Shown piece by piece: positions 38,401-45,668 of a DNA stretch of 64,000 nt. Position 1 is the stretch's first letter, and every line of letters begins with the position of its first letter. The position numbers and the translations under genes are program-made. The stretch spans positions 1,181,001 through 1,245,000 of the forward strand of contig JAFEUB010000965.1 in the NCBI GenBank assembly GCA_024529925.1, given 5' to 3'. The notes under the pieces were generated by a model that saw nothing but the letters and a program-made list of their open reading frames with translations, was not told the DNA's origin and did no database searches. The DNA comes from Ophthalmolycus amberensis. Lineage: Eukaryota; Chordata; Actinopteri; Perciformes; Zoarcidae.

Positions 38401-40553
38401 GGCAGAGTAAAATTGAGATCGATACATACCTGTTTTTGTCTTCCGACTGACTTAGTTTGGAATATCAATGGAGACTCAACAGCCGAGACGGTGATGAGAG
38501 AAACAGAAAAGGATGCGAGGGGAAAGGTCGAGTAAAAGCGGGGGGGATAGACAGACAAAGTAAAGAGAAGCCGAAAGAGGCAGATGAGGGAAATTAACAA
38601 CGGCATGGGAGACGGAGCCAGGCCCCAGATATGGGGTTGCAAAAATAACAATACAAAATTGAAAGCTGCGACACATGGGAGGACTGACAAACAGAGAGAT
38701 TGAAGGAAGTTGGACAAATGGAAAGATGGAAAAAGGAAAAAATTCTGACCGGTGAGATGAGATATTTGAGAAGAGGCGTGAGATAAATGAAGAAGTACAG
38801 CGGCCGAGGGAAAGACGAGCGAGACAGAACGCGGCAGTGAGCAGAATGGATATGAGAAGAGAGGCGTGCGTCTGGAGATTAAGAGAGAGAGAGTCGTCTA
38901 CACAGGTCAATATCTTATAAATACATGTCAAATGCCCTTTCAGCTGAACTTTGAAGACCCTCGAGTCGTGTGTTAACAGGTCTAGTGCTGGTGTAAAACT
39001 CTTAGGCTGCTTTCATCCCCCGACCTGTTTGGTGCATTTGTCTCTTAAGTTTGGTTTGTTGAGGCTTGTGTCCTATTGTTACAGTAGAAATCAATTAATG
39101 ATTCCTGAATTCCATTTAGCTGTTTCAGGATCCTGGTGTGCTGGTTTATTCAGAGTTCATATCAGAGTTATTGTATTTACAAGTCGAAAGTATATGGCGT
39201 TCATATCAACCTATCCAAGTCGTAATTACAACTGAGACACGCTGATATATCAGACTTTACACGACCATGAGATGTGCAGCGCTGACAGTTGCTGATTCAA
39301 TGTCGTGCATTAACGAAGCTGCGCATTAATGTAGAATGCAACATTGATAAGATGCCACATTCTTTGGTTTATTTATTAAGCTGTTTGATTGCAGTGAGGC
39401 TTAATGAGTCTCCTCTCATGAATCTGTCCGTGTGTCTCTGCCCTCCACCAAAGTGCATGCTTGGAAAAATTCCAGCCCAGCGAGAGGCGAAAAAGAAACG
39501 AGGAATAGAAGCAAACATTGTGCATATTTCGCTCTAATACGTTTTGCCTTTTCTGCAAATTTCTTTCACGCTTTAGCTGGAGTTGTGCAGCTAAAGGCGC
39601 CCATGTATTCATTTCTATTTTCTAGCATGATCTTAATTTCTGTCCCATCCGCCTTCACACTCTCACTCCAATTCATTCGTTCTCTTCAATCCTCGACTTG
39701 TCTCCGGCTTCGTTTTCCTCTCAGGTGGAGCTGGAGAGGGGGAAGATCCTCCACATCAAGGCGCTGGCACTGGGTGACCTGAACAAGGCCGGCCAGAGAG
39801 AGGTCTTCTTTGAGCTGAACGGACAGCTGAGATCTGTGCTGGTTAAAGACACTGTTGCCATGAAGGTACACAGAAGGGATGGGGGGGGGGGGGGGGGGGT
39901 AATAGATAAATGATGAATGGATGGATAAAGGGAAAGTTCCTTGTAAAAACTGATGTTTGATCTAAGCTTGGGAATGTATTCATAGAATCAAATGGCTGTG
40001 AGGAGTAGATGGGGGAAGGTTTCAATGAGTCCTATGACTCTATGGATGGATCGTTGGCTGCACGAGTGGATGAACGGAGGCAGGCGTGTGCAGATGGCTT
40101 GGATGGACAGATGGATGCATGAAATAACTCTTTGTCCCTCCACACAGGAAATGAAGTTCCATCCCAAGGCCCTGAAGTCCATCAAGGGTCAGGTGGGAGC
40201 ACCCATGCCTGGAAAGGTCCTGGAGCTCAAAGTGGAAGTGGGATCCAAGGTAAATTTACTGTTTTCTCCTGATACTGCAGATAGCTTTGCTTTTATGTGA
40301 CCGGTATTCTTTTTGGTTATCCTTTGGCTGCAGTGCTTGTTCAGTGATCTGCACGTTTGACTCCTGTTTTTAATGCTCTGTGAACTCTCTACAATCATGA
40401 AAGGTGGAGAAGGGTCAGCCGCTGTGTGTCCTCTCGGCCATGAAGATGGAGACGGTGGTCAACTCCCCGGTGGCCGGTACCATTAAGGTGGTTCATGTCA
40501 CGACCGACTCCTCCCTGGAGGGAGATGACCTGATACTGGAAATCGAGGAGTAG
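3078..40553 (+). CDS. pc: Pyruvate carboxylase, 3' half (12 exons; 5' part outside window)
   Basis: Pyruvate carboxylase is a mitochondrial, biotin-dependent enzyme that carboxylates pyruvate to oxaloacetate for anaplerosis and gluconeogenesis. The coding sequence joins 3078-3234, 5885-6125, 8341-8508, 9041-9122, 16170-16327, 16965-17051, 26632-26811, 30649-30823, 31692-31765, 39725-39865, 40148-40249 and 40404-40553. All visible junctions are GT-AG and keep one open frame of 1715 nt. Aligned from memory to the human enzyme, the product spans ~609-1179 (human ends at 1178). It covers most of the carboxyltransferase barrel, the conserved PYC/OADA region, the allosteric linker and the biotin carrier domain. 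Pyruvate-binding Arg 644, carboxylated Lys 741, metal ligands His 771/His 773, Thr 908 and biotin Lys 1144 are all present. Ala 610 and Met 743, sites of human deficiency mutations, are wild type. No frameshift or stop suggests decay. The biotin carboxylase exons must lie upstream. Which teleost paralogue (pcxa or pcxb) cannot be decided here. Confidence 0.97.
3235..5884 (+). other. pc intron A-B with microsatellites and a pyrimidine-rich block
   Basis: A 2650-nt intron. It holds interrupted CA repeats at 4249-4320 with further CA-rich stretches to about 4520, a strongly pyrimidine-rich block at 4560-4940 ending in (CT)n at 4879-4906, and (GA)n/GAGT repeats at 5722-5770. No gene or recognised mobile element is seen. 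Confidence 0.7.
4249..4320. repeat. Interrupted (CA)n microsatellite
   Basis: CA repeat blocks separated by CATACA, CCGTAC and CGTACA interruptions. Confidence 0.95.
5885..6125 (+). CDS. pc: pc exon B: carboxyltransferase barrel with active-site lysine, human ~661-741
   Basis: The acceptor is CTCCAG, followed by G that completes the Lys codon begun in exon A. The exon encodes [20 protein letters not shown], a stretch with AAGAAGGVVEAAISYTGDV, and ends at GTHILCIK. The last codon (6123-6125) is the Lys equivalent to human Lys 741, which in this family is carboxylated and bridges the active-site metal. The donor is AAG|GTTAGG. Length is 241 nt. This is one of the most conserved parts of the enzyme and every expected motif is intact. 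Confidence 0.97.
6126..8340 (+). other. pc intron B-C
   Basis: A 2215-nt intron of mostly unique-looking sequence. It ends in a good pyrimidine tract before the CCAG acceptor. No repeat, RNA gene or additional exon could be supported. Confidence 0.7.
8341..8508 (+). CDS. pc: pc exon C: metal-binding HTHDT motif, human ~742-797
   Basis: The exon has 56 codons in phase 0. The acceptor is TTGCCAG and the donor GCG|GTGAGT. It begins DMAGLLKP; the Met equals human Met 743. It carries the HVHTHDT motif, in which His codons 8428-8430 and 8434-8436 match human His 771 and 773, ligands of the active-site divalent metal. It ends in AGADVVDVA, a barrel strand. The only notable differences from the human protein are conservative changes in the helix after LLKP. 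Confidence 0.97.
8509..9040 (+). other. pc intron C-D
   Basis: A 532-nt AT-rich intron between GTGAGT and CTCTCTAG. Nothing further is recognised. Confidence 0.8.
9041..9122 (+). CDS. pc: pc exon D: end of carboxyltransferase barrel, human ~798-825
   Basis: The exon has 27 codons plus one base, with acceptor CTCTCTAG and donor ACCG|GTAAGC. It encodes VDSMAGMTSQPSMGAMVACT followed by KGTNLDT. The DSM-GMTSQPSMGA signature is diagnostic of pyruvate carboxylase and oxaloacetate decarboxylase alpha subunits. The 532-nt intron before it is the shortest in this part of the gene, and the 7-kb intron after it is among the longest. The terminal G joins GC in the next exon to make Gly. Confidence 0.97.
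13896..14290. repeat. Dispersed teleost repeat, diverged copy
   Basis: The segment starts with AGTCCTGCATTCAAAATGTT and AGTAAAAGTACATCAGCA, and ends with AACTTAAGTAACTTTCCAG before CACTG. I recognise these as the two ends of a very common fish repeat (consensus recalled, not searched) whose ends pair CTGCATTCAAAA...AGTAAAAGTAC with ...AGTTACTTTCCACCACTG. The middle is poorly conserved. Confidence 0.55.
14403..14560 (+). mobile_element. MITE-like repeat, truncated copy
   Basis: The element begins GAAGGAATAGTTTCACTTTT and contains AGAAGATCAATACCAGTCT and AGCTTAGCTTAGCATAAAG. This matches the order in a common fish MITE-like repeat whose ends read roughly AAGGAATAGTTCGACATTTT. The second terminal repeat is missing, so the copy is truncated. 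It lies about 110 bp after another dispersed repeat. Confidence 0.6.
16170..16327 (+). CDS. pc: pc exon E: PYC/OADA conserved region, human ~825-877
   Basis: The acceptor is CTGCTTCAG and the donor CAG|GTACAG. The exon completes the split Gly codon, then encodes IALEKVFDYSEYWEVARGLY, FDCTATMKSGNADVYENE and IPGGQYTNLHFQ. These match the helical region after the barrel, at the base of the carboxyltransferase active site. The IPGGQYTNL motif is nearly invariant in the family. Length is 158 nt (2 + 52 codons). Confidence 0.97.
16328..16964 (+). other. pc intron E-F
   Basis: A 637-nt intron between GTACAG and TTGCAG. No repeats or other features are recognised. Confidence 0.8.
16965..17051 (+). 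CDS. pc: pc exon F, human ~878-906
   Basis: A short 29-codon exon in phase 0, with acceptor ATTGCAG and donor AAG|GTGAGG. It encodes AHSMGLGNKFKLVKKAYVEA and ends NKLLGDLIK. It continues the conserved carboxyltransferase C-terminal helices. At 87 nt, skipping it would keep the frame but delete a helix next to the active site. The intron that follows is 9.6 kb, the longest between visible exons. Confidence 0.97.
17751..17890. repeat. Imperfect 88-bp tandem duplication
   Basis: GGTGCTATAAAA...CTCAAAAATTCCACACAATG at 17751-17790 is repeated as GGTGCTACAAAA...CTCAATAATTCCATACAATG from 17839. The divergence indicates an old duplication. Confidence 0.8.
18217..18235. other. GC-capped perfect hairpin
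   Basis: GGGGGCAA-AAA-TTGCCCCC forms a perfect 8-bp stem with a 3-base loop, next to further CCCC-rich motifs (GTGCCCCCAA at about 18175, ATGCCCC at 18195). It may be the relic of a transposon end. No function is claimed. Confidence 0.6.
19755..19915 (-). mobile_element. MITE-like repeat, truncated copy, opposite orientation
   Basis: The segment begins with the terminal motif AAAGGAACAGTTCGACATTT, then AGTCTTTATGCTAAGCTAAG, and a stretch equivalent to the first 100 bp of the other copy in reverse. It belongs to the same family as 14403-14560 but lies in the other orientation and is missing the opposite end. No transposase is present, so it would have been non-autonomous. Confidence 0.6.
21062..21107. 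repeat. (AC)n microsatellite
   Basis: About 23 perfect AC units in intron F-G. Confidence 0.97.
24183..24208. repeat. Poly(C) run of 26
   Basis: Twenty-six C in a row in intron F-G. It is G-rich on the other strand and could form a quadruplex. The exact length may be affected by sequencing error. Confidence 0.9.
26632..26811 (+). CDS. pc: pc exon G: TPSSK motif, human ~907-966
   Basis: The exon has 60 codons in phase 0, with acceptor CTCTCACAG and donor AAG|GTACGG. It opens with VTPSSKIVGDLAQFMVQNN. The Thr codon at 26635-26637 matches human Thr 908, which contacts the carboxybiotin/pyruvate site and assists proton transfer. It closes with VVEFLQGYIGIPYGGFPEPF. The motif order and spacing match vertebrate pyruvate carboxylase exactly. 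Confidence 0.97.
26812..30648 (+). other. pc intron G-H
   Basis: A 3.8-kb intron. It carries a run of 15 C at 27583-27597, an AT-rich block with three TAATTA sites (27813-27880), CA repeats at 29221-29250, 29401-29434 and 29581-29600, and a GT repeat near 29918-29938. The last 120 nt are pyrimidine-rich and lead into the exon H acceptor. Confidence 0.7.
27813..27880. promoter_or_regulatory. Cluster of TAATTA homeodomain-type sites
   Basis: TAATTA occurs at 27813-27818, 27835-27840 and 27875-27880 in a complex, repeat-free AT-rich stretch (27800-27920). Clustered TAATTA is typical of homeodomain-bound enhancers but is also common by chance in AT-rich DNA. Confidence 0.25.
30649..30823 (+). 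CDS. pc: pc exon H, human ~967-1024
   Basis: The exon has 58 codons plus one base, with acceptor CTCTCCCAG behind a long pyrimidine tract and donor ACTG|GTGAGT. It encodes VLKSLKRIEGRPGASLPP, a variable helix (MDFKALEEGLRTAYGDDI) and EDVMSAAMYPKVFQEFKEFT. RIEGRPGASLPP and the SAAMYP motif identify the C-terminal part of the carboxyltransferase domain. The middle helix differs most from the human sequence, as expected for that surface region. Confidence 0.97.
30824..31691 (+). other. pc intron H-I
   Basis: An 868-nt intron. The open frame from exon H reads on to 30894, but GTGAGT at 30824 is a consensus donor and the next exon restores the conserved protein, so the read-through is not coding. 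Nothing else is recognised. Confidence 0.8.
31692..31765 (+). CDS. pc: pc exon I, human ~1025-1049
   Basis: A 74-nt exon with acceptor CTTCCAG and donor GAG|GTACGC. It completes an Ala codon and encodes NFGPVDCLSTRLFLDGPKIA followed by EEFE. This matches the stretch linking the carboxyltransferase domain to the allosteric (acetyl-CoA responsive) region. It is the smallest pc exon visible, lies between an 868-nt and a 7959-nt intron, and its skipping would break the frame. Confidence 0.96.
34098..34117. repeat. Poly(C) run of 20
   Basis: Twenty C followed by a short CA repeat in intron I-J. Confidence 0.9.
34730..35680 (+). mobile_element. Retroelement-like dispersed repeat fragment, decayed
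   Basis: The segment contains GTGAGTTCCACAGCTGTGG, AAAAGCCCAGTCTCCTTTAG, AGATAAGCCACAGAGTGCTT, ACTGGTAACCAGTGAAGAG and CAAATATCACCCCCAGGTTT, in the order I associate with a high-copy fish repeat (recalled, not searched). No long open frame remains. Boundaries are approximate and class assignment is uncertain. Confidence 0.55.
36606..36911 (-). mobile_element. Dispersed retroelement-like repeat, short copy
   Basis: It starts with tandem ATTCA units, then ATTTATTTTTGTATAGCCCA, and runs to GACACAACCA. Read on the minus strand it ends in a short TTGAA/TGAAT tandem tail, as many non-LTR elements do. About 305 bp are nearly identical to 47485-47790; I count about four differences. It is shorter than that copy at the end opposite the tail, as expected for 5' truncation. 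Confidence 0.75.
38180..38900. other. Purine-rich intronic block
   Basis: GAGA, GGAA and GAAAGA motifs dominate the + strand. Long open frames on the minus strand (38283-38717 and 38476-38931) are a side effect of this bias, with Leu/Ser/Phe-rich products and no family resemblance. Confidence 0.6.
39725..39865 (+). CDS. pc: pc exon J: allosteric/linker region, human ~1050-1096
   Basis: The exon has 47 codons in phase 0, with acceptor TCCTCTCAG and donor AAG|GTACAC. It encodes VELERGKILHIKALALGDL, then GQREVFFELNGQLRSVLVKD and TVAMK. The VFFELNGQ-RS motif marks the beta-rich part of the allosteric region just before the biotin carrier domain. A run of 19 G residues begins 16 nt after the exon end, close to its donor site. 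Confidence 0.97.
39866..40147 (+). other. pc intron J-K with G19 run
   Basis: A 282-nt intron with 19 consecutive G at 39881-39899, starting 16 nt after the exon J boundary. This is followed by imperfect ATGGATGG-type repeats (39910-40115). The acceptor tract is CCCTCCACACAG. Confidence 0.85.
39881..39899 (+). repeat. G19 run near exon J donor
   Basis: Nineteen consecutive G begin 16 nt after the exon boundary. GGG runs close to a 5' splice site commonly act as intronic splicing enhancers bound by hnRNP H/F. Confidence 0.85.
40148..40249 (+). CDS. pc: pc exon K: start of biotin carrier domain, human ~1097-1130
   Basis: The exon has 34 codons in phase 0, with acceptor CCACACAG and donor AAG|GTAAAT. 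It encodes EMKFHPKALKSIKGQVGAPM followed by PGKVLELKVEVGSK. The GAPMPGKV motif is the conserved first hammerhead strand of biotinyl/lipoyl carrier domains. Introns on either side are short (282 and 154 nt), typical for the 3' end of this gene. Confidence 0.97.
40404..40553 (+). CDS. pc: pc exon L: biotinylation site and C terminus, human ~1131-1179
   Basis: The terminal coding exon has 49 codons plus a TAG stop at 40551-40553. It encodes VEKGQPLCVLSAMKMETVVN and ends SLEGDDLILEIEE. AMKM at 40437-40448 is the canonical biotinylation motif; the Lys codon at 40443-40445 matches human Lys 1144. The C terminus is one Glu longer than in human. The acceptor (ATCATGAAAG) has a weak pyrimidine tract, and the 154-nt intron before it is short, so splicing here probably relies on exon definition. 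Confidence 0.97.
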   Translation: MEKGQPLCVLSAMKMETVVNSPVAGTIKVVHVTTDSSLEGDDLILEIEE

Positions 40554-42360
40554 AGTGAGAGGGCAGAAAGGAGGGAGGGAGGGGGGGAGTTAAATCATCT
40601 GATTCTGGAAATGGTGAGGTGGAGGACTAGGGAAGGTTACAAAAAAGGAGGAAGGGGATAAAACTTGCATCTCTGGCAGGACATTTCTGCCCCTGACTTG
40701 TACATATCTGATGGTTACACTAAGGAAAATGAAGCACAGCGCCACACATATCCAAACACCGGATGGGTGTAAATAGTAGATAATGTGATAATCCTGAATC
40801 ATATATTAATTAGATGGTAATTCCTTAGTGATTTGTAGCACTAATCAAATGATCCAACTCTCCCAAAAGCAAAGTTATTCCCGTAGGTGTGGTGATTAGG
40901 TCTAAAATCAGCATCTCTCAATACATCTCTTAATGTCCTGTCAACTTGTGGAAAATAAGATTTTTTTAGAAAAATGAATTGTGGATACATTCCATTCCTT
41001 AAATGCTAGTCTTAAATGTGATGTACTACAAAATAACAATGTGTAACGCTAACAGGGTCGGAACATCTCTTGCAATTAAATGCCACAATTTCCATTTCTA
41101 TGCTGTTGATGTTGCCTAGTACAGTAGGTGTAGGTGAGACTTTAGGTGAGACTTTATGTTAATGACTACTAAATGTTTTTCCTAGTACTCAGCGGGGGAT
41201 CAGACAAAGGAGGATAGACTTAAGGAGGAAACCAAATCACTTTTTAGAATGCTTGCCTCTGTACGACATCGTTGGTCACTGACATTGGTCACCAGTGGAG
41301 TTGTAGCATTTGTACTGAAATAAACTTTAAAGACGACAAAGCACACTGGGGGTTTACACGAGAACTGAAGGAAAGAAATCACAATATATTCGTCCAACCA
41401 GTTTTAGACATGTGACAAACCCTTTCACAATAAGAGAAGCACAGAAGCACAACAAAGCAAGAGAGACGTCCAATGTCTTCTGCTGCTGTAACAGTAGATG
41501 GTTTATTTTTTTTAAAGATCTGTACTGGTGTTGAAAATGTTTCCCCATTCACACCTGTCTTTAAAATCCCAAAGCCATAAGCGTGCTATAGAAACATGGT
41601 TGACGTTAAGCTGTCGGCCATGTTGGAAACACCCAAATAGGATTAGGGATGTGATTTTTACAAAGTACCTCTGTTATGGTTGGTTGAAATACGGCTTTTT
41701 ATAATGCTAAACCAGCTGCCCACTGACACTAATTGAGCTCTATCTGCTGGATCATTTTAGAGGTCTGGCCTTTCTTTAGTCTCTGGCTTTTCCTGCCTCA
41801 TCCCTCTATCCAACCAGCTTTATCATGTTATGACGTGTTTCTCTGTCTAAGCCAGCAGTGATTATAACGACCATATTTATGACAATGTACTACTGTTTAG
41901 TGTCTGGGGAGGAAACATAATACATTTGAGAGAAGTAAACACAGCAGGAAAATAAAACATTGACCTGTTCTTGAGCTCACACTATCAAGAGGTGAACTAT
42001 TGCAGAGTATAAAAATAGGATCTGTGACATTTATTTTTCCATTGAATTGCTTCCCTTTTGTGTGTTTTATGAAACCAAACTGTTTATTTACTCTCAGTAC
42101 AGCAGGCTTTACTGCCTGCAGATTCAGAATGTCTCCCTGGAATTTCTATCAAAATGTTCACTCGTGGTAAAGTTTTCTTTCCTTTTCTTATTTGTAAATC
42201 ATCCTAGTTGAGAAATTGACATGTAAAGATCCGAGTATGTATGTTTAAGTGCGAGGAAAGATGAGCTGGAAGGCACAAAAAAGGGAAACCAACAATATAA
42301 AAGCGATAATTGTTCTTGTTCTATCTGTACTTACAAATAAAGTTAACCATAGCTGAATCT
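40554..42360 (+). other. pc: Probable pc 3' UTR
   Basis: After the stop codon the sequence becomes non-coding. Candidate poly(A) hexamers AATAAA occur at 41319-41324, 41951-41956 and 42336-42341. The last is followed by a GT-rich stretch (GTGTTGGTGTGG, about 42365-42376), a good downstream element, so I infer that the longest transcript ends near 42355. The two earlier hexamers could give shorter 3' ends. The sequence is unique-looking, with no recognised repeat. Confidence 0.6.
42336..42341 (+). terminator. pc: Best candidate pc polyadenylation signal
   Basis: AATAAA lies 1.78 kb after the stop codon, with a GT-rich downstream element beginning about 25 bp later. It is the best-supported of three AATAAA hexamers in the 3' UTR by position and downstream context. 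Choice between sites is inferred, not shown. Confidence 0.55.
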
Positions 42361-42599
42361 GCATTGTGTTGGTGTGGATTCAATATTTTACACACAGTAG
42401 ATCAACCCTGAGCAATCCCACAAATAGAGGTCAGCTTAAGTTGATGGTTTTCAAGAGCAAATGTCAACAGCACAACATGACGTACAAGATCCTGTCTGTT
42501 AAGGTCTCACTACAAAGCAGACTAATCACCTGACCACAGTAAAATCTATATTTCATATCAGCCCGTTAAAAATAATATATCCAACTCGTAATTCGATTT

Positions 42600-43320
42600 C
42601 AACAATAGATGTCAAAAAAAAAGCCATAGTATACTATACCATAAAAAGACCATAAAGTACATAAAAAACTCTGTAATAAGCCATAAAACGTCTTAGTATA
42701 GTATGCCAAAAACGTCACAGTACAGTAACTCATGTAAAAATGTAGTATATTATGCCATTAAAGTGTAATGAGTCAACATGTTATATAACAAATGCCATGT
42801 TCAAATATAGCATATAATAAAAAAATGTAAACATTCATGGTGTATTATGTCATAAAAAATATAGTTATGTCGATAGGGAGCACTCGTGAGGTGGGTGGTT
42901 GTTTAGACAGGTGTCGAGGAAGAATGGCCAGGAACATGTGCCGTTGACGCATGTGCGGGGTAGTGCACATCTCTCTCTCTCTTTTTTTTTTTTAAAGGGA
43001 CCACCAGTTAAAATGCCAATATAGCATGCCATACATATGTCAAAACATATAATAATATAGTATGCCATAAATGAGTTAGAATTCTATAGTCGTAGCCATA
43101 AAATGTAAAAAATATTACAATAAAGTATTGCATAAATGTTCTAAAAATGTTATAGCATACAGTATTACATAAAAACGTGTCATTAAAAGTGTGTACTATG
43201 TACGTAGTGAAATTTATCTCAAAATGGTCACAAATGTTTATTGCATTGACTTGAAAGGTCCATATTCCCATAAAAACACCCATATATACCCTATGTATTT
43301 AAAAGTGTAGCATGAGAAAT
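42600..43320. repeat. Decayed repeat field flanking the minisatellite
   Basis: Irregularly spaced copies of motifs such as TAGTATAGTATGCCA, GCCATAAAA and ATAGCATGCCATA recur throughout. They share the TAGTATAGCATG core with the adjacent minisatellite and look like its diverged ancestors or margin. A T11 run and CT repeat occur at 42971-42993. Confidence 0.6.
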
Positions 43321-43427
43321 GTGTTGAAATGTGATGAAATAATCAAAAGGAATTGATTGTTTGAATTTTCTTTTGTTTTCTATGAGCAATCACAGTAATA
43401 ATGTGAATGAATAACTCAGACAATGCA

Positions 43428-45320
43428 GTCATAGTATTGCACGTGGAAATAATTGAAAAATGTCATAGTATAGCATGTGGAAATAATTGAGAACAGTCAT
43501 AGTATAGCATGTCGGAAAAATTGAAAAAAGTCATAGTATAGCATGTCGGAAAAATAGAAAAAAAAGTCATAGTATAGCATGTGGAAATAATTGAAAAAAG
43601 TCATAGTATAGCATGTGGAAAAAATAGAAAAAAAGTCATAGTATAGCATGTGGAAATAATTGAAAAAAGTCATAGTATAGCATGTGGAAAAAATAGAAAA
43701 AAAGTCATAGTATTGCATGTGGAAATAATTGAAAACAGTCATAGTATAGCATGTGGAAATAATTGAAAAAAGTCATAGTATAGCATGTGGAAATAATTGA
43801 AAAAAGTCATAGTATAGCATGTGGAAATAATTGAAAACAGTCATAGTATAGCATGTGGAAATAATTGAAAAAAGTCATAGTATAGCATGTCGGAAAAATA
43901 GAAAAAAAGGTCATAGTATAGCATGTGGAAATAATTGAAAAAAGTCATAGTATAGCATGTGGAAATAATTGAAAAAAGTCATAGTATAGCATGTGGAAAT
44001 AATTGAGAACAGTCATAGTATAGCATGTGGAAATAATTGAAAAAAGTCATAGTATAGCATGTGGAAAAAATAGAAAAGTCATAGTATTGCATGTGGAAAT
44101 AATTGAAAACAGTCCTAGTATAGCATGTGGAAATAATTGAAAAGTCATAGTATAGCATGTGGAAATAATTGAAAAAAGTCATAGTATAGCATGTCGGAAA
44201 AATAGAAAAAAAAGTCATAGTATAGCATGTGGAAATAATTGAAAAAAGTCATAGTATAGCATGTCGGAAAAATAGAAAAAAAAGTCATAGTATAGCATGT
44301 GGAAATAATTGAAAAAAGTCATAGTATAGCATGTGGAAATAATTGAGAACAGTCATAGTATAGCATGTGGAAATAATTGAAAAAAGTCCTAGTATAGCAT
44401 GTGGAAATAATTGAAAAAAGTCATAGTATAGCATGTGGAAATAATTGAAAACAGTCATAGTATAGCATGTGGAAATAATTGAAAAAAGTCATAGTATAGC
44501 ATGTCGGAAAAATAGAAAAAAAAGTCATAGTATAGCATGTGGAAATAATTGAAAAAAGTCATAGTATAGCATGTGGAAATGATTGAGAACAGTCATAGTA
44601 TAGCATGTCGGAAAAATTGAAAAAAGTCATAGTATAGCATGTGGAAATAATTGAAAAGTCATAGTATAGCATGTGGAAAAAATAGAAAAAAAGTCATAGT
44701 ATTGCATGTGGAAATAATTGAAAACAGTCCTAGTATAGCATGTGGAAATAATTGAAAAAAGTCATAGTATAGCATGTGGAAATAATTGAGAACAGTCATT
44801 GTATAGCATGTGGAAATAATTGAAAAAAGTCATAGTATAGCATGTGGAAATAATTGAGAACAGTCATAGTATAGCATGTGGAAATAATTGAAAAAAGTCA
44901 TAGTATTGCATGTGGAAATAATTAAAAACAGTCCTAGTATAGCATGTGGAAATAATTGAAAACAGTCATAGTATAGCATGTGGAAATAATTGAAAAAAGT
45001 CATAGTATAGCATGTGGAAATAATTGAAAAAAGTCATAGTATTGCATGTGGAAATAATTAAAAACAGTCCTAGTATAGCATGTGGAAATAATTGAAAAGT
45101 CATAGTATAGCATGTGGAAATAATTGAAAAAAGTCACAGTATAGCATGTGGAAATAATTGAAAAAAGTCACAGTATAGCATGTGGAAATAATTGAAAAAA
45201 GTCATAGTATAGCATGTGGAAATAATTGAAAAAAGTCAGTATTGCATGTCGGAAACAGTCATAGTATAGCATGTGGAACTAATTGAAAAGTCATCGTATA
45301 AGCATGTTGGAAAAGGTCAT
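43428..45320. repeat. 34-bp minisatellite, about 55 units, with higher-order structure
   Basis: Each unit starts GTCATAGTATAGCATGT and continues GGAAATAATTGA with an A-rich tail (AAAAA, AAAACA, GAACA or shortened). A second unit type has CGGAAAAATAGA plus A6-8 after the same start. The two types alternate in places. Multi-unit blocks recur: the variant carrying TATTGCATGT followed by AGTCCTAG appears at about 44085, 44700, 44905 and 45040. Periodic open frames on the minus strand are an artefact of the repeat. The array lies about 1 kb beyond the pc poly(A) site. Confidence 0.95.
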
Positions 45321-45668
45321 AGCACATAGTTATTTTGAAAAAAGTAAAATAAATCGTATAGAAACAATGTAATGGTAGAGCATGTCCTGAAACCTCATAA
45401 TAGAAGTGGATGATCACTCATCTGGGGAGAAAAAAGGAAAAAGACACCATCAGAATTTGCATCAATTCCACCCACACGACAACATAGGTACTGCACGCAC
45501 AGGAAAACGTGTAGATTGTGACAATTTCCATGCCGGCAACCTTTCCATACAATGTTTCTCATTAATTGCCAAAGTCTCTTGAAATATGTTTCGCTTCTCA
45601 CCGGTTCAGCTGGCTGGCCCTGTCCGGGGCGTTTACTCTGCATTGGTGCGCAACGACTGGCTTTAAAA
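45321..45668. other. Sequence between the minisatellite and a possible minus-strand exon
   Basis: Decayed repeat margin to about 45380, then unique-looking sequence. A minus-strand open frame (45395-45826) overlaps the end of the candidate terminal exon in another frame and is not convincing. Confidence 0.5.

Larger units (their letters stand above)
31766..39724 (+). other. pc intron I-J
   Basis: An 8-kb intron. It holds a run of 20 C (34098-34117), a retroelement-like fragment (about 34730-35680), one copy of a retroelement-like repeat (36606-36911) and a purine-rich block at 38180-38900. An open frame of 132 codons at 32290-32688 resembles no known protein, and I see no splice context that would make it an exon. 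Confidence 0.65.

Noticed and set aside
38283..38931. Overlapping minus-strand frames of 144 and 151 codons
   Set aside because: Explained by purine bias on the + strand, which removes stop codons on the other strand; products are Leu/Ser/Phe-rich and resemble nothing.
43497..44218. Minus-strand open frames with repeated YFHMLYYDFF-type peptides
   Set aside because: They arise because the minisatellite units lack stops in one frame. Units vary in length, so the frame is not kept across the array, and no start or splice context is present.
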